Shown in pieces: positions 6,249-15,261 of a DNA stretch of 64,000 nt. The notes beneath the pieces were generated by a model. It saw only the letters and a program-made list of their open reading frames with translations. It did not search any database and was not told the origin of the DNA. The stretch comes from Desulfocucumis sp964643075 (GTDB lineage: Bacteria; Bacillota; Desulfotomaculia; Desulfotomaculales; Desulfocucumaceae). Positions within the stretch are counted from its first letter, which is position 1, and each line of letters begins with the position of its first letter. The position numbers and the translations under genes are program-made. The DNA lies in NCBI GenBank assembly GCA_964643075.1, contig CAZXQO010000022.1, positions 10,203-74,202 of the forward strand. The letters run 5' to 3'.

Positions 6249-9050
6249 ATGTATTTCAGTAAAAAAATATCTAAAAAACTGGGTTTGTTGCTTGTTTTGT
6301 TAATGACTGTAACGCTTTTACTGCCGGCAATTAATGCTAATGCGGCAGGGGCGGCAGGCTCGCCGGCAAATAACGCTGCGCAGTTTCTCCACAACGATTA
6401 CACAAATAACGGGTTAAAAAATTCCGAGGCAGGCGTTGGCTCCTATGCCCTTTACGTTTTAAACCAGGCCGGTGTTGATGTCAGCGCCTGGGCGAACAAT
6501 GGTATAAATCTTAAGGATGCGGTAATAAGTGCGGTAACCGGTGACATAGCAAACGCCTCCGACCCGTCCAAAGTTTCTGCAAAGCTCCTTGCCCAGGATC
6601 TGGCGGCCATGAAGGCGCTGGGGCGAAATGATTTGGCGGACCAGTTGATGCAAACATTAAAAAACAGGCAGACTGCGGCGGGATTTGACGCCGGGGATTA
6701 CAGCCTTTTCAGCAATGTGCCCGCCTTCGACCTTTTAGGCAGGTCAGGGTCGATTGGTGCAATAAATAATGATTATGCGAAGAGTTACATTTTAGGGACA
6801 CAGGACACAACAGTCAGTGACGCTGCTTATGGCAGTTGGGGCTACACGTACAGCGGCGCTTATTATGCTGATTTTATGGCCACAGCCGGAGCAGTGCGGG
6901 CACTTTACTTATTAGATCCGGGTAAGAGCAACGCCCAGATACAGAGCGCCGTCAACGGCGGCCTTGACTGGATGAAGAAACAGCAGCAAACTGACGGCAG
7001 CTTTGTAGCCGGTATGGACGACCCGGTGATAGATACCTCGGAAGTGATTGTGACCCTAAAGACATTGGGCATGGATCCTTCTGCCTGGGAGAGCGGCGGC
7101 GGTAAGAGTGCCGTCGATTATATTATGAACAATGCCCCCAATGCTGACGGGAGCTTTGGAACATCAAAGAACGATATGGATGCCACCTGGGCACTTTGCG
7201 CCTATAATTTATTGGATACCCAATTTTATCTTGACCCTTCCAGCGTGACCTTGAATATAAACGATAAAAAGCAGTTAAAAGCGGTATGGCAGAATGCTTC
7301 CGGGACAACTGACGTAACGCAGTTCGCGGACTGGTCTGTGGCCGACAGCAGTATTGCCGGTACCGATAGCAGTGTTAAAGGTCTGGTCACCGCTCTTAAA
7401 GCCGGGCAGACGGTAGTCAGTGCTGTTTACGGCGGGCTCACGGCTTCAACTGCCTTGACCGTAAACTCTTCGTCCGGTGGAAGTGGCGGGGAGACAAAGA
7501 CTGTGGGGCAGGCTGTAGTTGGCATGAATGGCGAACTTTTATCCGGCCCCACTTATGTGACTATATCTGAAACCAATAAATTGGGGTTCACCGTCCTAGG
7601 CGCCCTTGATTGCTCGGGTGTACCCTACCATACCTCTACCTGGTCCTATGGTGTCCTGGTGGATTCAATTAATGGACAGGCCAACAGCGGGATGGCCGGG
7701 TGGATGTTTTCCGTTAACGGGCAGATTGCCAGTGCCGGACCTGAAAATAGTAATATCAAGGATGGTGACAAGATCATCTGGTATTACAGCAAAAGCATGG
7801 ATCAGCAGCCCCCCAGTTGGAACGACCTGGTTAATGGGAACACCAATGGCCAATCTGCCAATCTGCCTACCCCGGTAAACGACACAGCCTTCAATACTGC
7901 CCTCAAAAATGTTGGCTCTGCCGGCCAGGTTGCCTTGCAGGCGGATAATACTCAAACCTCATTAGTCCTGTCAAGCGATCAACTGACTAAAATAGTGAAT
8001 ACGGGCAAGCCGCTGGCCGTCACTATCCAGGGAGTGCAGCTCGTTCTATCCGGAGACAGCCTCAAAGTTACTGAGCTGACAGCTGCAAATACAGCGCAAC
8101 TACATCTGATAGCCCAAAAACTAAGCAGTGGGGATGCCCGAAGTCTAATCGAGCCCTTTGCCGCTAAATTGAAACAGGCCGGTGATATTTATGAGTTGAA
8201 TGTACTGGCGATAAATAAAGACGCCTCACTGCAAAGCATTAAACAATTTCCTGATTGTAAAGTATTGCTGCCGGTGCCCGGTGAGGCAAGGGAAGCAGCG
8301 GCGTCCGGCAGGGTAGCGGCCTATTGGTACAATGAAAACAGTAAGAATTGGGAGAAAGTGGGTGGTGCCTATGACGCGATCAGTGGCGCTATCAGCTTCA
8401 AGGCAGAGCATTTCAGCAAGTATGCTTTGCTGGAAACCGTTTCTACACCTGTAGTGAAAACTCTCCCTGAAGGGAAGACTTTCAAGGATATCAAAGGGCA
8501 CTGGGCGCAAAAGGAAATTGAATTTATGGCTGCAAAAGGCTGCGTGTCCGGTGTTGGCGACAATAAATTTGCTCCAGAGGCCACAGTCACCCGGGCCGAA
8601 TTTGCTGCCATTCTGGGCCGCATGGCCGGCTTGACGGCCAGCCCCGGCGGGGCGGAGCGATTCAGCGACGTGCCTGCCGGCGCTTGGTACCGGGGCGTGG
8701 TGGGTGCCGCGGCCAATGCCGGCCTGGTCAGCGGTACGGGTGAGAACAGCTTCGCGCCGGAAGAGCCGGTCACCCGCGAGCAGATGGCGGCCATGACGCT
8801 CCGGCTAATGGCTAAGAACGGCCTGAACATGACCATCAGTGATGCCGATGTGGCTAAATTGCTAGCCGGATTTAGCGATGCCGCCGGTATTTCCCCCTGG
8901 GCGCGTTCGTCCGTAGCCATGATGGTACGGGAGCGATTGATGGCCGGCCGGGAAAGAGGCCGGTTCGTGCCGCTGGGCAATGCCACCAGGGCGGAAGCCA
9001 CGGTAGTGCTCTACCTGGTGCTGCAAAAATTGCCGCAGTTAGGAAAATAA
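6249..9050 (+). CDS. SLH-anchored transcobalamin/intrinsic-factor-like surface protein
   Basis: Secreted 933-residue protein, start ATG 6249 with GAGGTGG upstream. Order: signal peptide (1-33, cleavage near ANA); alpha/alpha-barrel region (about 35-324) with prenyltransferase/terpenoid-cyclase-like repeats (LDWMKKQQQTDGSF, MDATWALCAYNLL); a Big-type Ig domain (327-407); a DUF4430 domain (about 419-515: VLGALDCSGVPY, GQANSGMAGWMFSVNGQ, DGDKIIWYYSKSMD); an uncharacterised region ending in an adhesin-like beta segment; and three SLH domains from about 744, 805 and 874. Barrel plus DUF4430 is the architecture of human intrinsic factor and transcobalamin. With the B12 riboswitch upstream and an ECF transporter downstream, I infer it binds corrinoids at the cell surface, held by SLH domains to secondary wall polymer. 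Ligand binding is not proven by sequence. Confidence 0.85.
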   Translation: MYFSKKISKKLGLLLVLLMTVTLLLPAINANAAGAAGSPANNAAQFLHNDYTNNGLKNSEAGVGSYALYVLNQAGVDVSAWANNGINLKDAVISAVTGDIANASDPSKVSAKLLAQDLAAMKALGRNDLADQLMQTLKNRQTAAGFDAGDYSLFSNVPAFDLLGRSGSIGAINNDYAKSYILGTQDTTVSDAAYGSWGYTYSGAYYADFMATAGAVRALYLLDPGKSNAQIQSAVNGGLDWMKKQQQTDGSFVAGMDDPVIDTSEVIVTLKTLGMDPSAWESGGGKSAVDYIMNNAPNADGSFGTSKNDMDATWALCAYNLLDTQFYLDPSSVTLNINDKKQLKAVWQNASGTTDVTQFADWSVADSSIAGTDSSVKGLVTALKAGQTVVSAVYGGLTASTALTVNSSSGGSGGETKTVGQAVVGMNGELLSGPTYVTISETNKLGFTVLGALDCSGVPYHTSTWSYGVLVDSINGQANSGMAGWMFSVNGQIASAGPENSNIKDGDKIIWYYSKSMDQQPPSWNDLVNGNTNGQSANLPTPVNDTAFNTALKNVGSAGQVALQADNTQTSLVLSSDQLTKIVNTGKPLAVTIQGVQLVLSGDSLKVTELTAANTAQLHLIAQKLSSGDARSLIEPFAAKLKQAGDIYELNVLAINKDASLQSIKQFPDCKVLLPVPGEAREAAASGRVAAYWYNENSKNWEKVGGAYDAISGAISFKAEHFSKYALLETVSTPVVKTLPEGKTFKDIKGHWAQKEIEFMAAKGCVSGVGDNKFAPEATVTRAEFAAILGRMAGLTASPGGAERFSDVPAGAWYRGVVGAAANAGLVSGTGENSFAPEEPVTREQMAAMTLRLMAKNGLNMTISDADVAKLLAGFSDAAGISPWARSSVAMMVRERLMAGRERGRFVPLGNATRAEATVVLYLVLQKLPQLGK

Positions 9051-9083
9051 GCAGGGATTGTGTCAAAAAGCTCCGTTAGTTGT

Positions 9084-9111
9084 GCGGGAGCGGGTATCAT
9101 CCCGCTCCCGC
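9084..9111 (+). terminator. GC-rich intercistronic hairpin
   Basis: GCGGGAGCGGG (9084-9094) pairs perfectly with CCCGCTCCCGC (9101-9111). There is no T-run, so it is more likely an mRNA-stability or partial-attenuation element between the surface protein and the rest of the operon than a full terminator. Confidence 0.5.
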
Positions 9112-9171
9112 CGGGCGTTATTTCTATAAATTGCACTCGGTAAGGGTATGAGGGTTAAATGAGGTGATTTG

Positions 9172-9918
9172 ATGAAGCGAAAGCTCATTTATTTTATTGC
9201 TTTGCTGGTCATTCTGGCCGGAGTGGCCGTACCGGCCTTTTACATGCACAAAGTTTTTAGTTCCCAGCAGCAATATAAACAGGTGGAAAGCAGCAAAACA
9301 AATGATTATGGCGCAAAAGAACAGAATAACGCAGTAGGCCGGGGGCAGCCTGCCGGCGGCACGGGCAAAACTTCTTTAGAAAAGAGCCAGACTTCTTCCG
9401 GTACGGGCCAAGCTTCTCCCGGTGCGGATAAAGACCGGCCTGTCACTGAAGCAAAGCAAGACAGCACTGTGTCAAATCAAAAAAATTCCACGCTGGGCAG
9501 TGCTTCCCGTGAGAGCACGGCGCCTCTCCGGGTTTCAAACAATAGCGCGCCGGCTGTGGCGCCCGGGAGCGGCTGCAAGGTATGGATTGCCGTTGTGGGG
9601 AAAAATGGCGAATTTCTTTATAGGGCAGGGCCGGTTATGGTAAAAAAGGACAACAAATGGGGGATTACCGCCATGGGCGCCCTTGATGCCGCCGGTATTT
9701 CTTATAGCACTTTGCCGGCCTGGCCTGATTTTGTCGGTTCCATTGGCGGGCAGGCCAATAGCGGCGTGGCGGGGTGGATGTATTCAGTAAACGGCGAGAT
9801 TTCCATGCATATGGCAGATAAAAATCCGGTGAAAACAGGGGATAAAGTGATCTGGTGGTACAGCAAAAGCATGGATCAGCCTCCCCCCCAATGGGAGGAT
9901 CTGGTCAAGAAAAAGTAA
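9172..9918 (+). CDS. Membrane-tethered DUF4430 protein
   Basis: A 248-residue protein; ATG 9172 follows GAGGTGA (9161-9167). One N-terminal membrane segment (IYFIALLVILAGVAVPAF) without a lipobox Cys, then a low-complexity Ser/Thr/Gly/Lys linker (about 35-130), then one DUF4430 domain (about 135-240: GAVDA-like ALDAAGISY, GQANSGVAGWMYSVNGE, KTGDKVIWWYSKSMDQ). The domain closely matches that of the preceding SLH protein. DUF4430 is the C-terminal domain of transcobalamins, so this is plausibly a second corrinoid-handling module that passes cargo from the wall-anchored protein to the ECF transporter encoded next. Role inferred. Confidence 0.82.
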   Translation: MKRKLIYFIALLVILAGVAVPAFYMHKVFSSQQQYKQVESSKTNDYGAKEQNNAVGRGQPAGGTGKTSLEKSQTSSGTGQASPGADKDRPVTEAKQDSTVSNQKNSTLGSASRESTAPLRVSNNSAPAVAPGSGCKVWIAVVGKNGEFLYRAGPVMVKKDNKWGITAMGALDAAGISYSTLPAWPDFVGSIGGQANSGVAGWMYSVNGEISMHMADKNPVKTGDKVIWWYSKSMDQPPPQWEDLVKKK

Positions 9919-9930
9919 AGGAGCGCCAAA

Positions 9931-10860
9931 GTGTTTGACAAGCTTTTTTATCAGGAAAAGGGCCTTTTCTTGCAGAGCTTTCACCCTGCCGCAGTGCTGG
10001 TGTACCTTTCCGTGCTCCTTGTGCTCAGCCTGCTCTACGAAAATCCCCTTTATCTTTTGGCTCTGCTTTTTTTGCTTGTCCTCTTAATCAAAGGGGTGGA
10101 CGGAATGGAGGCATGGGAGGGGTTTTTAAAAGCAGGTGTATTTATAATGCTTATTATCATGATCATCAACCCCCTTGTAATCAGGGCCGGCGCCACGATC
10201 ATCTGGCGCGGCCCGGCAGTGCCCTTGCTGGGCAAGCTGGATATATCAATGGAAGCACTGTATTATGGGGCTGCTTCAAGTATCAGGCTCCTGGTCATTA
10301 TCAGCATATTCTGTCTTTACAACCTGATGATCAGCCCGGACAGGATACTGAACCTTTTTTCAAAAGTGGCCGGCAAATCTGTTCTGGTGATTGCCTTATC
10401 CACAAGAATGTTACCCGCCATGGTCAGGGAATTGAAAAGGATAAAAGAAGTGCAGCAGTTGCGCGGCGTTGATTTCGGCGAAGGGGGTTTGTGGGAGAGA
10501 ATTAAGAAATACTCCTGCCTTTATAATGTGCTGCTTTTATCCTCCCTGGAAGCTTCCCTGGAAATTGCTGAATCCATGCAGGCGAGGGCTTATGGGAGCG
10601 GCAAGCGTTCAGTTTACAGACGGAACCTGCTGAGGCCCAGGGATATACTCTGCCTGGGGGGCAGTTTACTGGCCTTGCTGGCCGCAGTCTGGGGATGGCA
10701 ATACGGATGTGGCCAATACACCTTTTATCCGGAGGCGGACTTTCTGATCAAAGGCAGGACAACACTCATTACCCTGTCCGTTGTGCTTTTTTATCTGTCC
10801 GTGCCGCTTATTTTGAACGAGGGGTGGAAGAATTGCCGCTTTTTAAAGTCGAAAATTTAA
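9931..10860 (+). CDS. ECF transporter transmembrane T component (EcfT/CbiQ family)
   Basis: A 309-residue integral membrane protein. GTG 9931 has AAGGAG at 9917-9922. Several hydrophobic helices in the first 150 residues, then the cytoplasmic coupling segment with the two Ala-Arg-type motifs typical of EcfT (QQLRGVDFG and MQARAYGSG), and C-terminal helices. It couples the ATPases to the substrate-binding S subunit. It overlaps the ATPase gene by 28 bases, a sign of translational coupling. Belongs to the riboswitch-3 operon, so the cargo is probably a corrinoid. Confidence 0.88.
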   Translation: MFDKLFYQEKGLFLQSFHPAAVLVYLSVLLVLSLLYENPLYLLALLFLLVLLIKGVDGMEAWEGFLKAGVFIMLIIMIINPLVIRAGATIIWRGPAVPLLGKLDISMEALYYGAASSIRLLVIISIFCLYNLMISPDRILNLFSKVAGKSVLVIALSTRMLPAMVRELKRIKEVQQLRGVDFGEGGLWERIKKYSCLYNVLLLSSLEASLEIAESMQARAYGSGKRSVYRRNLLRPRDILCLGGSLLALLAAVWGWQYGCGQYTFYPEADFLIKGRTTLITLSVVLFYLSVPLILNEGWKNCRFLKSKI

Positions 10861-12614
10861 CCTATTATTATCCCGGATCGGCAAGAGCAGCTCTTAGAGA
10901 CATCAATCTGGAGATCGGGGAAGGGGATTTCATCCTGGTGGCGGGCGGCTCCGGTTCGGGCAAGTCTTCTTTGGCCAGGGCGCTGGCCGGACTAATCCCT
11001 GATTTCTACGGGGGCAGGATTGGCGGGAAGGTTTTTTTCAGAGGAAAAGATATCGGAAAAATGGACCGCCGGAAGCTGGCCAGGGAAGTGGGTATGATCT
11101 TCCAGGACCCTGAGAAGCAGATTGTGCAGACCTGTGTGGAGGCAGAAATAGCCTTTGGCCTGGAGAATCTGGGGCTGTGCCCCGGCGAAATGCCGCGCCG
11201 TATTGCCGAAGTGATTAGCTTTATGAATCTGCTGCCGGTCAAGGAGTCCTTTACGGCCAATCTTTCCGGCGGCCAGAAACAAAAGCTGGCGCTGGCCTCC
11301 GTTCTGGCCATGCAGCCCCGGGTGCTTGTCTTTGATGAGCCCACTTCACAGCTGGACCCCGTCTCGGCGGAAGATATACTGAATCTGGCCAAGCGGCTTA
11401 ATGAAGAGATGGGTTTTACGGTAATCATGATCGAGCAGCGGCTGGAGCGGTGCTTTCATTTGGCGGACCGGGTCTTGCTCATGGAAAAAGGAGAAATTGT
11501 TTGTGCCGGCAGGGCGCAGGAAGTGGCCGGTGCAACAATAAAAAGGGGCCTGCCTTTTTTGCCGCCGGTGACCAGGTTATTTGCCAGCCTTAATTTCTCT
11601 TCAACGCCTGTAACGGTAAAAGAAGGCAGAAAAATTTTGCGGTCTTGCCATGAAGAGAAAAACTTCGCCGCTAAGGAACAATCCGTTCTATGCTGCAATA
11701 ATGTTCATACCGGGGATTTAAGAGAACAAAAGATCGTGGCCGGCGGCCGTCACAGCGGAGAATGTTGTAATCCTGCTCATGATTTAAGAGAACAAACGAG
11801 TGTGGTCAGTTTGAAAAACGTGTGGTTTACCTATCCAGGGGGGCAGGAGGTTCTAAAAGACGTCAGTCTTGATGTAAAGGAAGGAGAATTCATGGCCATC
11901 CTGGGTGAAAACGGCGCGGGTAAATCAACCTTGCTAAAACTCATGACAGGGATACTTAAGCCGGGCCGGGGTAGTGTCCGGGTGCAGGGGAAGGACTTAA
12001 GCAATAAGGGGTTTAAAGAAATCAGAAAGTTTACCGCATATCTATCCCAAAATCCCAATGATTATCTTTTCCGGGACACCGTGGAAGATGAACTGCTCTT
12101 TACCTTGAAAAATTTCGGTATTGGGAATATAGCTGCTGTTGATGAAATGCTGGAAAAATTTCACCTGGTGGGGTACCGCAAAACAAACTCCCGGGATTTG
12201 AGCGGCGGGGAGAGGCAAAGGGTTGCCTTGGCTTCTGTCCTGGTCACCGGGCCCGGGCTGATCATACTGGACGAGCCGACCAGGGGGGTTGATTTTTGCC
12301 TGAAGGCAGAACTGGGCAGATTTTTGCAAGAGGAGACAGAAAAAGGCGGCACGGTAATCGTGGTGACCCATGATGTGGAGTTTGCCGCCGAATTTGCCGG
12401 AAGGTCGGTTATTATGTTTGCTGGGAGTATTGTCAGTGATGGAGAAAAGCACGATGTGCTGGGCAAATCCGTTTTTTATTCTCCCCAGATAAGTAAAATG
12501 TGCCGGGGTATCTGCGAGGGAGTGCTTACCCTTGCCGAGGCGAGGGACAAAATATTTCCTCTCATCGGGGATAAGCCGGCAAGTGCGGCTCAAAGCCCGG
12601 GGGAGAAAGCATGA
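10833..12614 (+). CDS. ECF transporter double ATPase (EcfA-EcfA' fusion)
   Basis: A 593-residue tandem ABC ATPase. NBD1: GGSGSGKSS Walker A, LSGGQKQKLALA signature, VLVFDEPTSQLDP Walker B. NBD2: GENGAGKST, LSGGERQRVALA, LIILDEPTRGVD, and the switch His in VVTHD. The two are joined by a roughly 90-residue linker that contains the motif DLREQ twice and several Cys/His residues. TTG 10833 is preferred (AGGGGTGG just upstream); GTG 10824 is possible. It overlaps EcfT at the 5' end and the S-component gene by four bases (ATGA) at the 3' end. It powers import by the T and S subunits. Confidence 0.9.
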   Translation: MPLFKVENLTYYYPGSARAALRDINLEIGEGDFILVAGGSGSGKSSLARALAGLIPDFYGGRIGGKVFFRGKDIGKMDRRKLAREVGMIFQDPEKQIVQTCVEAEIAFGLENLGLCPGEMPRRIAEVISFMNLLPVKESFTANLSGGQKQKLALASVLAMQPRVLVFDEPTSQLDPVSAEDILNLAKRLNEEMGFTVIMIEQRLERCFHLADRVLLMEKGEIVCAGRAQEVAGATIKRGLPFLPPVTRLFASLNFSSTPVTVKEGRKILRSCHEEKNFAAKEQSVLCCNNVHTGDLREQKIVAGGRHSGECCNPAHDLREQTSVVSLKNVWFTYPGGQEVLKDVSLDVKEGEFMAILGENGAGKSTLLKLMTGILKPGRGSVRVQGKDLSNKGFKEIRKFTAYLSQNPNDYLFRDTVEDELLFTLKNFGIGNIAAVDEMLEKFHLVGYRKTNSRDLSGGERQRVALASVLVTGPGLIILDEPTRGVDFCLKAELGRFLQEETEKGGTVIVVTHDVEFAAEFAGRSVIMFAGSIVSDGEKHDVLGKSVFYSPQISKMCRGICEGVLTLAEARDKIFPLIGDKPASAAQSPGEKA

Positions 12615-13240
12615 TGGGGACGAACTGGGGTCTTTACACGACCTTGATCGGCATTTTTTCCATTGCCTTACTCCTGTTGGGCATGGAGAAAAAAGGGAAT
12701 CTTACCGCGCGGCAGGTATCCGTTATTGCCGCCCTGACCGCTTTGTGCGCGGCAGGCAGGGCGATAGCGGGCATCGGCCTGCTTTTTTTGCAGCCCACCA
12801 TGTTTTTGGTTGAAATAACGGGGTTCATATACGGGGGGCGGATGGGTTTTTGGGTTGGCGCAATAACTCCCTTAATTTCCAACTTCTTTATGGGGCAGGG
12901 TTCATGGACGCCCTGGCAGATGCTTTGCTGGGGAATGTTGGGTGTATCCGGGGCAGTGGTCAGTGTTTTATTTCCCGGGGCGGGTAATAAAACATTGAGC
13001 CTGCTTTGCTTTCTCTGGGGCTATATTTACGGTGCCATCATGGATATCTGGCAGTGGAGCGTCTTTATGCGCCCGCTGACATTTAAGACCTATTTTCTTA
13101 CCTGGGCGGCGGGCTTTGGCTTTGATTCTCTGCGTGCCGCGGGCAATTTGCTCTTTTGCGCGGCCTTGGGTTATCAGACATTGAAGATATTGCAGTACTT
13201 CCGCAAAAAAATGGATGTTCAGTATATTGAGAGGCTATAA
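12611..13240 (+). CDS. ECF transporter S component, probably corrinoid-specific
   Basis: A 209-residue protein with about six hydrophobic helices. Features of S components: an N-terminal helix, then AALTALCAAGRAI, the LVEITGFIYGGRMGFWVGA helix pair and WGYIYGAIMDIW. It matches the general form of the S components seen with B12 transport (CblT/CbrT-type), but I cannot place it in a named subfamily by eye. Start ATG 12611 overlaps the ATPase stop, so translation is coupled. As the only S gene in the operon it should set cargo specificity; corrinoid is inferred from the riboswitch. Confidence 0.75.
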   Translation: MMGTNWGLYTTLIGIFSIALLLLGMEKKGNLTARQVSVIAALTALCAAGRAIAGIGLLFLQPTMFLVEITGFIYGGRMGFWVGAITPLISNFFMGQGSWTPWQMLCWGMLGVSGAVVSVLFPGAGNKTLSLLCFLWGYIYGAIMDIWQWSVFMRPLTFKTYFLTWAAGFGFDSLRAAGNLLFCAALGYQTLKILQYFRKKMDVQYIERL

Positions 13241-13255
13241 GGGGTGTAAGTACTT

Positions 13256-14614
13256 TTGAAAACACGGAGAATGTTGCTGTTTTTTTTATGCTCACTGTTT
13301 TTTTCCCTTGCCGCCCAGGGAGTGTTTTTTGCTGAAAGGGCAAAAGCAGCCTCTGTTAAAGCTCCCGGGACCGGGATGGAGTGGTCTCATACCTTTGAAA
13401 AGGGTGAAGCCCATTTTGTAGAGCAGACAAAGGATGGAGGATATATTTTAACCGGCTATATAGAGTCCAACAGGGAAGGTTCCGATATTTTTCTTGCCAG
13501 GTACGACGGCGGCGGCAACAGGCTGTGGCTGAAAACGTACCGGGGCAACGGCTATAGCGACAGCCATTGCGTAAAAGAAGTCAGCGGGGGAGGTTTCATC
13601 ATCGCCGGTGAAACAAAGTCCAAAGACGGGTATGACCATGATGTATACGTGGTGAGGACAGATGAAAAAGGTGATCAGCTATGGGCAAAGAACTTCGGCG
13701 GCAAGCACTGTGACTATGCCTGGTCTGTGCAGCAGACAAAAGACGTCGGTTTTATAGTTGCCGGCGGAACAGAGTCCTTTGGCGCAGGGATATATGATGT
13801 TTATTTGATTAAATTGGATTCTTCCGGTAACGAGATCTGGGAAAAAACATATGGCGGGGCAGGTTCCGACTGCGGCTACGCTGTACGGCAGCTTGACGGC
13901 GGAGACTATCTCATTGCGGGAAATACGGAGTCTTTTGGCAAGGGCAATCCCGATGTGTATCTTTTAAAGGTGGACGGCAACGGTAAAATGCTCTGGCAGA
14001 AAACATACGGCGGCAAAGGCTCGGATTACGGCTGGGCCTTATTGAAAGCCGGTGGCGGATATTTAATTGCCGGTGAAAAGGAAATAGCCGGAGACCAGGG
14101 TGGCGGATTTGCGGCTTATCTGATAAAAGTTGACCCTGATGGAAATGAGCTTTGGGAAAAGACCTGCGGGGACAAAAGCGGGAGTTCGGTTTATGCCGTT
14201 TGTCAGGTAAAAGATGGCGGATACATACTGACAGGCAAAAAAGAGTCCGTCGGGGGCGGCTACGCTCTCTATGTGATTAAAACAGATAAAAACGGCGACC
14301 CTGTTTGGGAGAAAACAGTAGAAGGTACCGGCAGCAACTGCGGTTACAGTGTATTGCAGTCTAAAGACGGTGGTTATGTTGTAGCGGGGAGAAAAGGCGT
14401 GGAAAAGGGTGCCGGAAGCGATATATTGCTGCTAAAATTAAAACCGGAGAGAAAACTGAATGCCGCTCTTTTATGGTTATCCGGAGTCTTGGCCGCTGTT
14501 CTTGTTGTGGCTTTGTTTTTTCCAAGGTATATTAAAATACTGAAGGAGCCAATTGCCAAACGATTGAGAGAGCTAATTCGACAAGGATGCGAAAGCAGAG
14601 ATAAACAATTATAA
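13256..14614 (+). CDS. Secreted seven-repeat beta-propeller protein with C-terminal membrane anchor
   Basis: A 452-residue protein starting at TTG 13256. N-terminal signal (LFFLCSLFFSLAAQG), then seven repeats of about 50 residues with the pattern DGGYI(L/I)(A/T)G, D.YL(I/V)K.D..G...W.KT.GG; the Trp-containing turns are EWSHTF, LWLKTY, LWAKNF, IWEKTY, LWQKTY, LWEKTC and VWEKTV. The count fits a seven-bladed propeller. It ends with a membrane helix (LSGVLAAVLVVALFFP) and a basic cytoplasmic tail. Last gene of the corrinoid operon. Its role is unknown; a surface scaffold or binding partner is a reasonable inference. Confidence 0.8.
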   Translation: MKTRRMLLFFLCSLFFSLAAQGVFFAERAKAASVKAPGTGMEWSHTFEKGEAHFVEQTKDGGYILTGYIESNREGSDIFLARYDGGGNRLWLKTYRGNGYSDSHCVKEVSGGGFIIAGETKSKDGYDHDVYVVRTDEKGDQLWAKNFGGKHCDYAWSVQQTKDVGFIVAGGTESFGAGIYDVYLIKLDSSGNEIWEKTYGGAGSDCGYAVRQLDGGDYLIAGNTESFGKGNPDVYLLKVDGNGKMLWQKTYGGKGSDYGWALLKAGGGYLIAGEKEIAGDQGGGFAAYLIKVDPDGNELWEKTCGDKSGSSVYAVCQVKDGGYILTGKKESVGGGYALYVIKTDKNGDPVWEKTVEGTGSNCGYSVLQSKDGGYVVAGRKGVEKGAGSDILLLKLKPERKLNAALLWLSGVLAAVLVVALFFPRYIKILKEPIAKRLRELIRQGCESRDKQL

Positions 14615-14628
14615 AGGGAGCAATAAAA

Positions 14629-14859
14629 CCAGACCATGTACACCTGCTGATAGCATTTTCACCACAGCTATCACCATCAAAAATAATACAGTATCTGAAG
14701 GGGCGATCGTCCCGACTAATCCAGGAAGAGTTTCCTCAGCTCAAACAACGTTACTGGGGGCAGCATCTATGGGCAAGAGGATATTTTTGTGGAACAGTCG
14801 GAACGGTAACAGACGAAATGATACGCCAATATATTGAAAAACACCTTTTATTTTTTTAA
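14629..14859 (+). pseudogene. 3' fragment of an IS200/IS605 TnpA transposase
   Basis: A frame reading DHVHLLIAFSPQLSPSK, then LKGRSSRLIQEEF, WGQHLWARGYFCGTVG and VTDEMIRQYIEKH, then TAA at 14857. DHVHLL holds the HUH metal motif and the ARGYF..TVG block is typical of Y1 transposases. The first half of the gene is absent; the fragment begins 15 bases after the propeller gene stop. It marks the edge of the duplicated leader segment that follows. Confidence 0.8.
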
Positions 14860-14972
14860 AAGGGTGATAATTATTGAAAAACACGAAAAAAGAAAGTTGA
14901 AAAAGCATTGATGAGCAGGCTGGCGGGCAAGATGGCGAAAATGTGTTCGACAAGGTGGCAAAAAAAGAATAG

Positions 14973-15001
14973 TGGACAAAGCAGCTAAATGATGTTAGTA
15001 T
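14973..15001 (+). promoter_or_regulatory. Promoter of the cbiZ riboswitch leader
   Basis: TGGACA (14973-14978), a 17-base spacer and TAGTAT (14996-15001), identical in boxes and spacing to the cobO leader promoter at 2574-2602. Confidence 0.55.
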
Positions 15002-15018
15002 ACATTTAATTAAATAAC

Positions 15019-15245
15019 TTGTACAGGTTCCTCCGGTTATATCGGGGGTGAAAAGGGAACCGGGTGTAAATCCCGGACGGTCCGGCCACTGTAAGTGGGG
15101 AGCGGCTCCAAATGTCACTGGGTTTTTGATAACCCGGGAAGGCTGGGGATGCGCTGAGAGCCACGAGTCAGGAGACCTGCCTGAGCGATGATCAAGTATC
15201 GCCTTCCGTGAAAAGGCCAGGTGCTCGCAGGGTATTGATATTAGA
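15019..15245 (+). promoter_or_regulatory. Cobalamin riboswitch 2 (upstream of cbiZ)
   Basis: A near-identical copy of riboswitch 1, with the same core and the B12 box AGCCACGAGTCAGGAGACC (15159-15177). Differences are scattered substitutions (for example ATGTTCAGG against TTGTACAGG). It is followed by a similar terminator and a decayed cobO, then cbiZ. Confidence 0.95.
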
Positions 15246-15261
15246 GGTTTCAAACCTTTTT

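Noticed and set aside
8369..9001. Long open frame (210 codons) opposite the SLH domains
   Set aside because: It lies antisense to three clear SLH domains in GC-rich codons; the protein has no recognisable features and no ribosome site. A shadow of the real gene.
12042..12593. Open frame of 183 codons opposite the second ECF ATPase domain
   Set aside because: Antisense to intact ABC motifs; the residues are random-looking.
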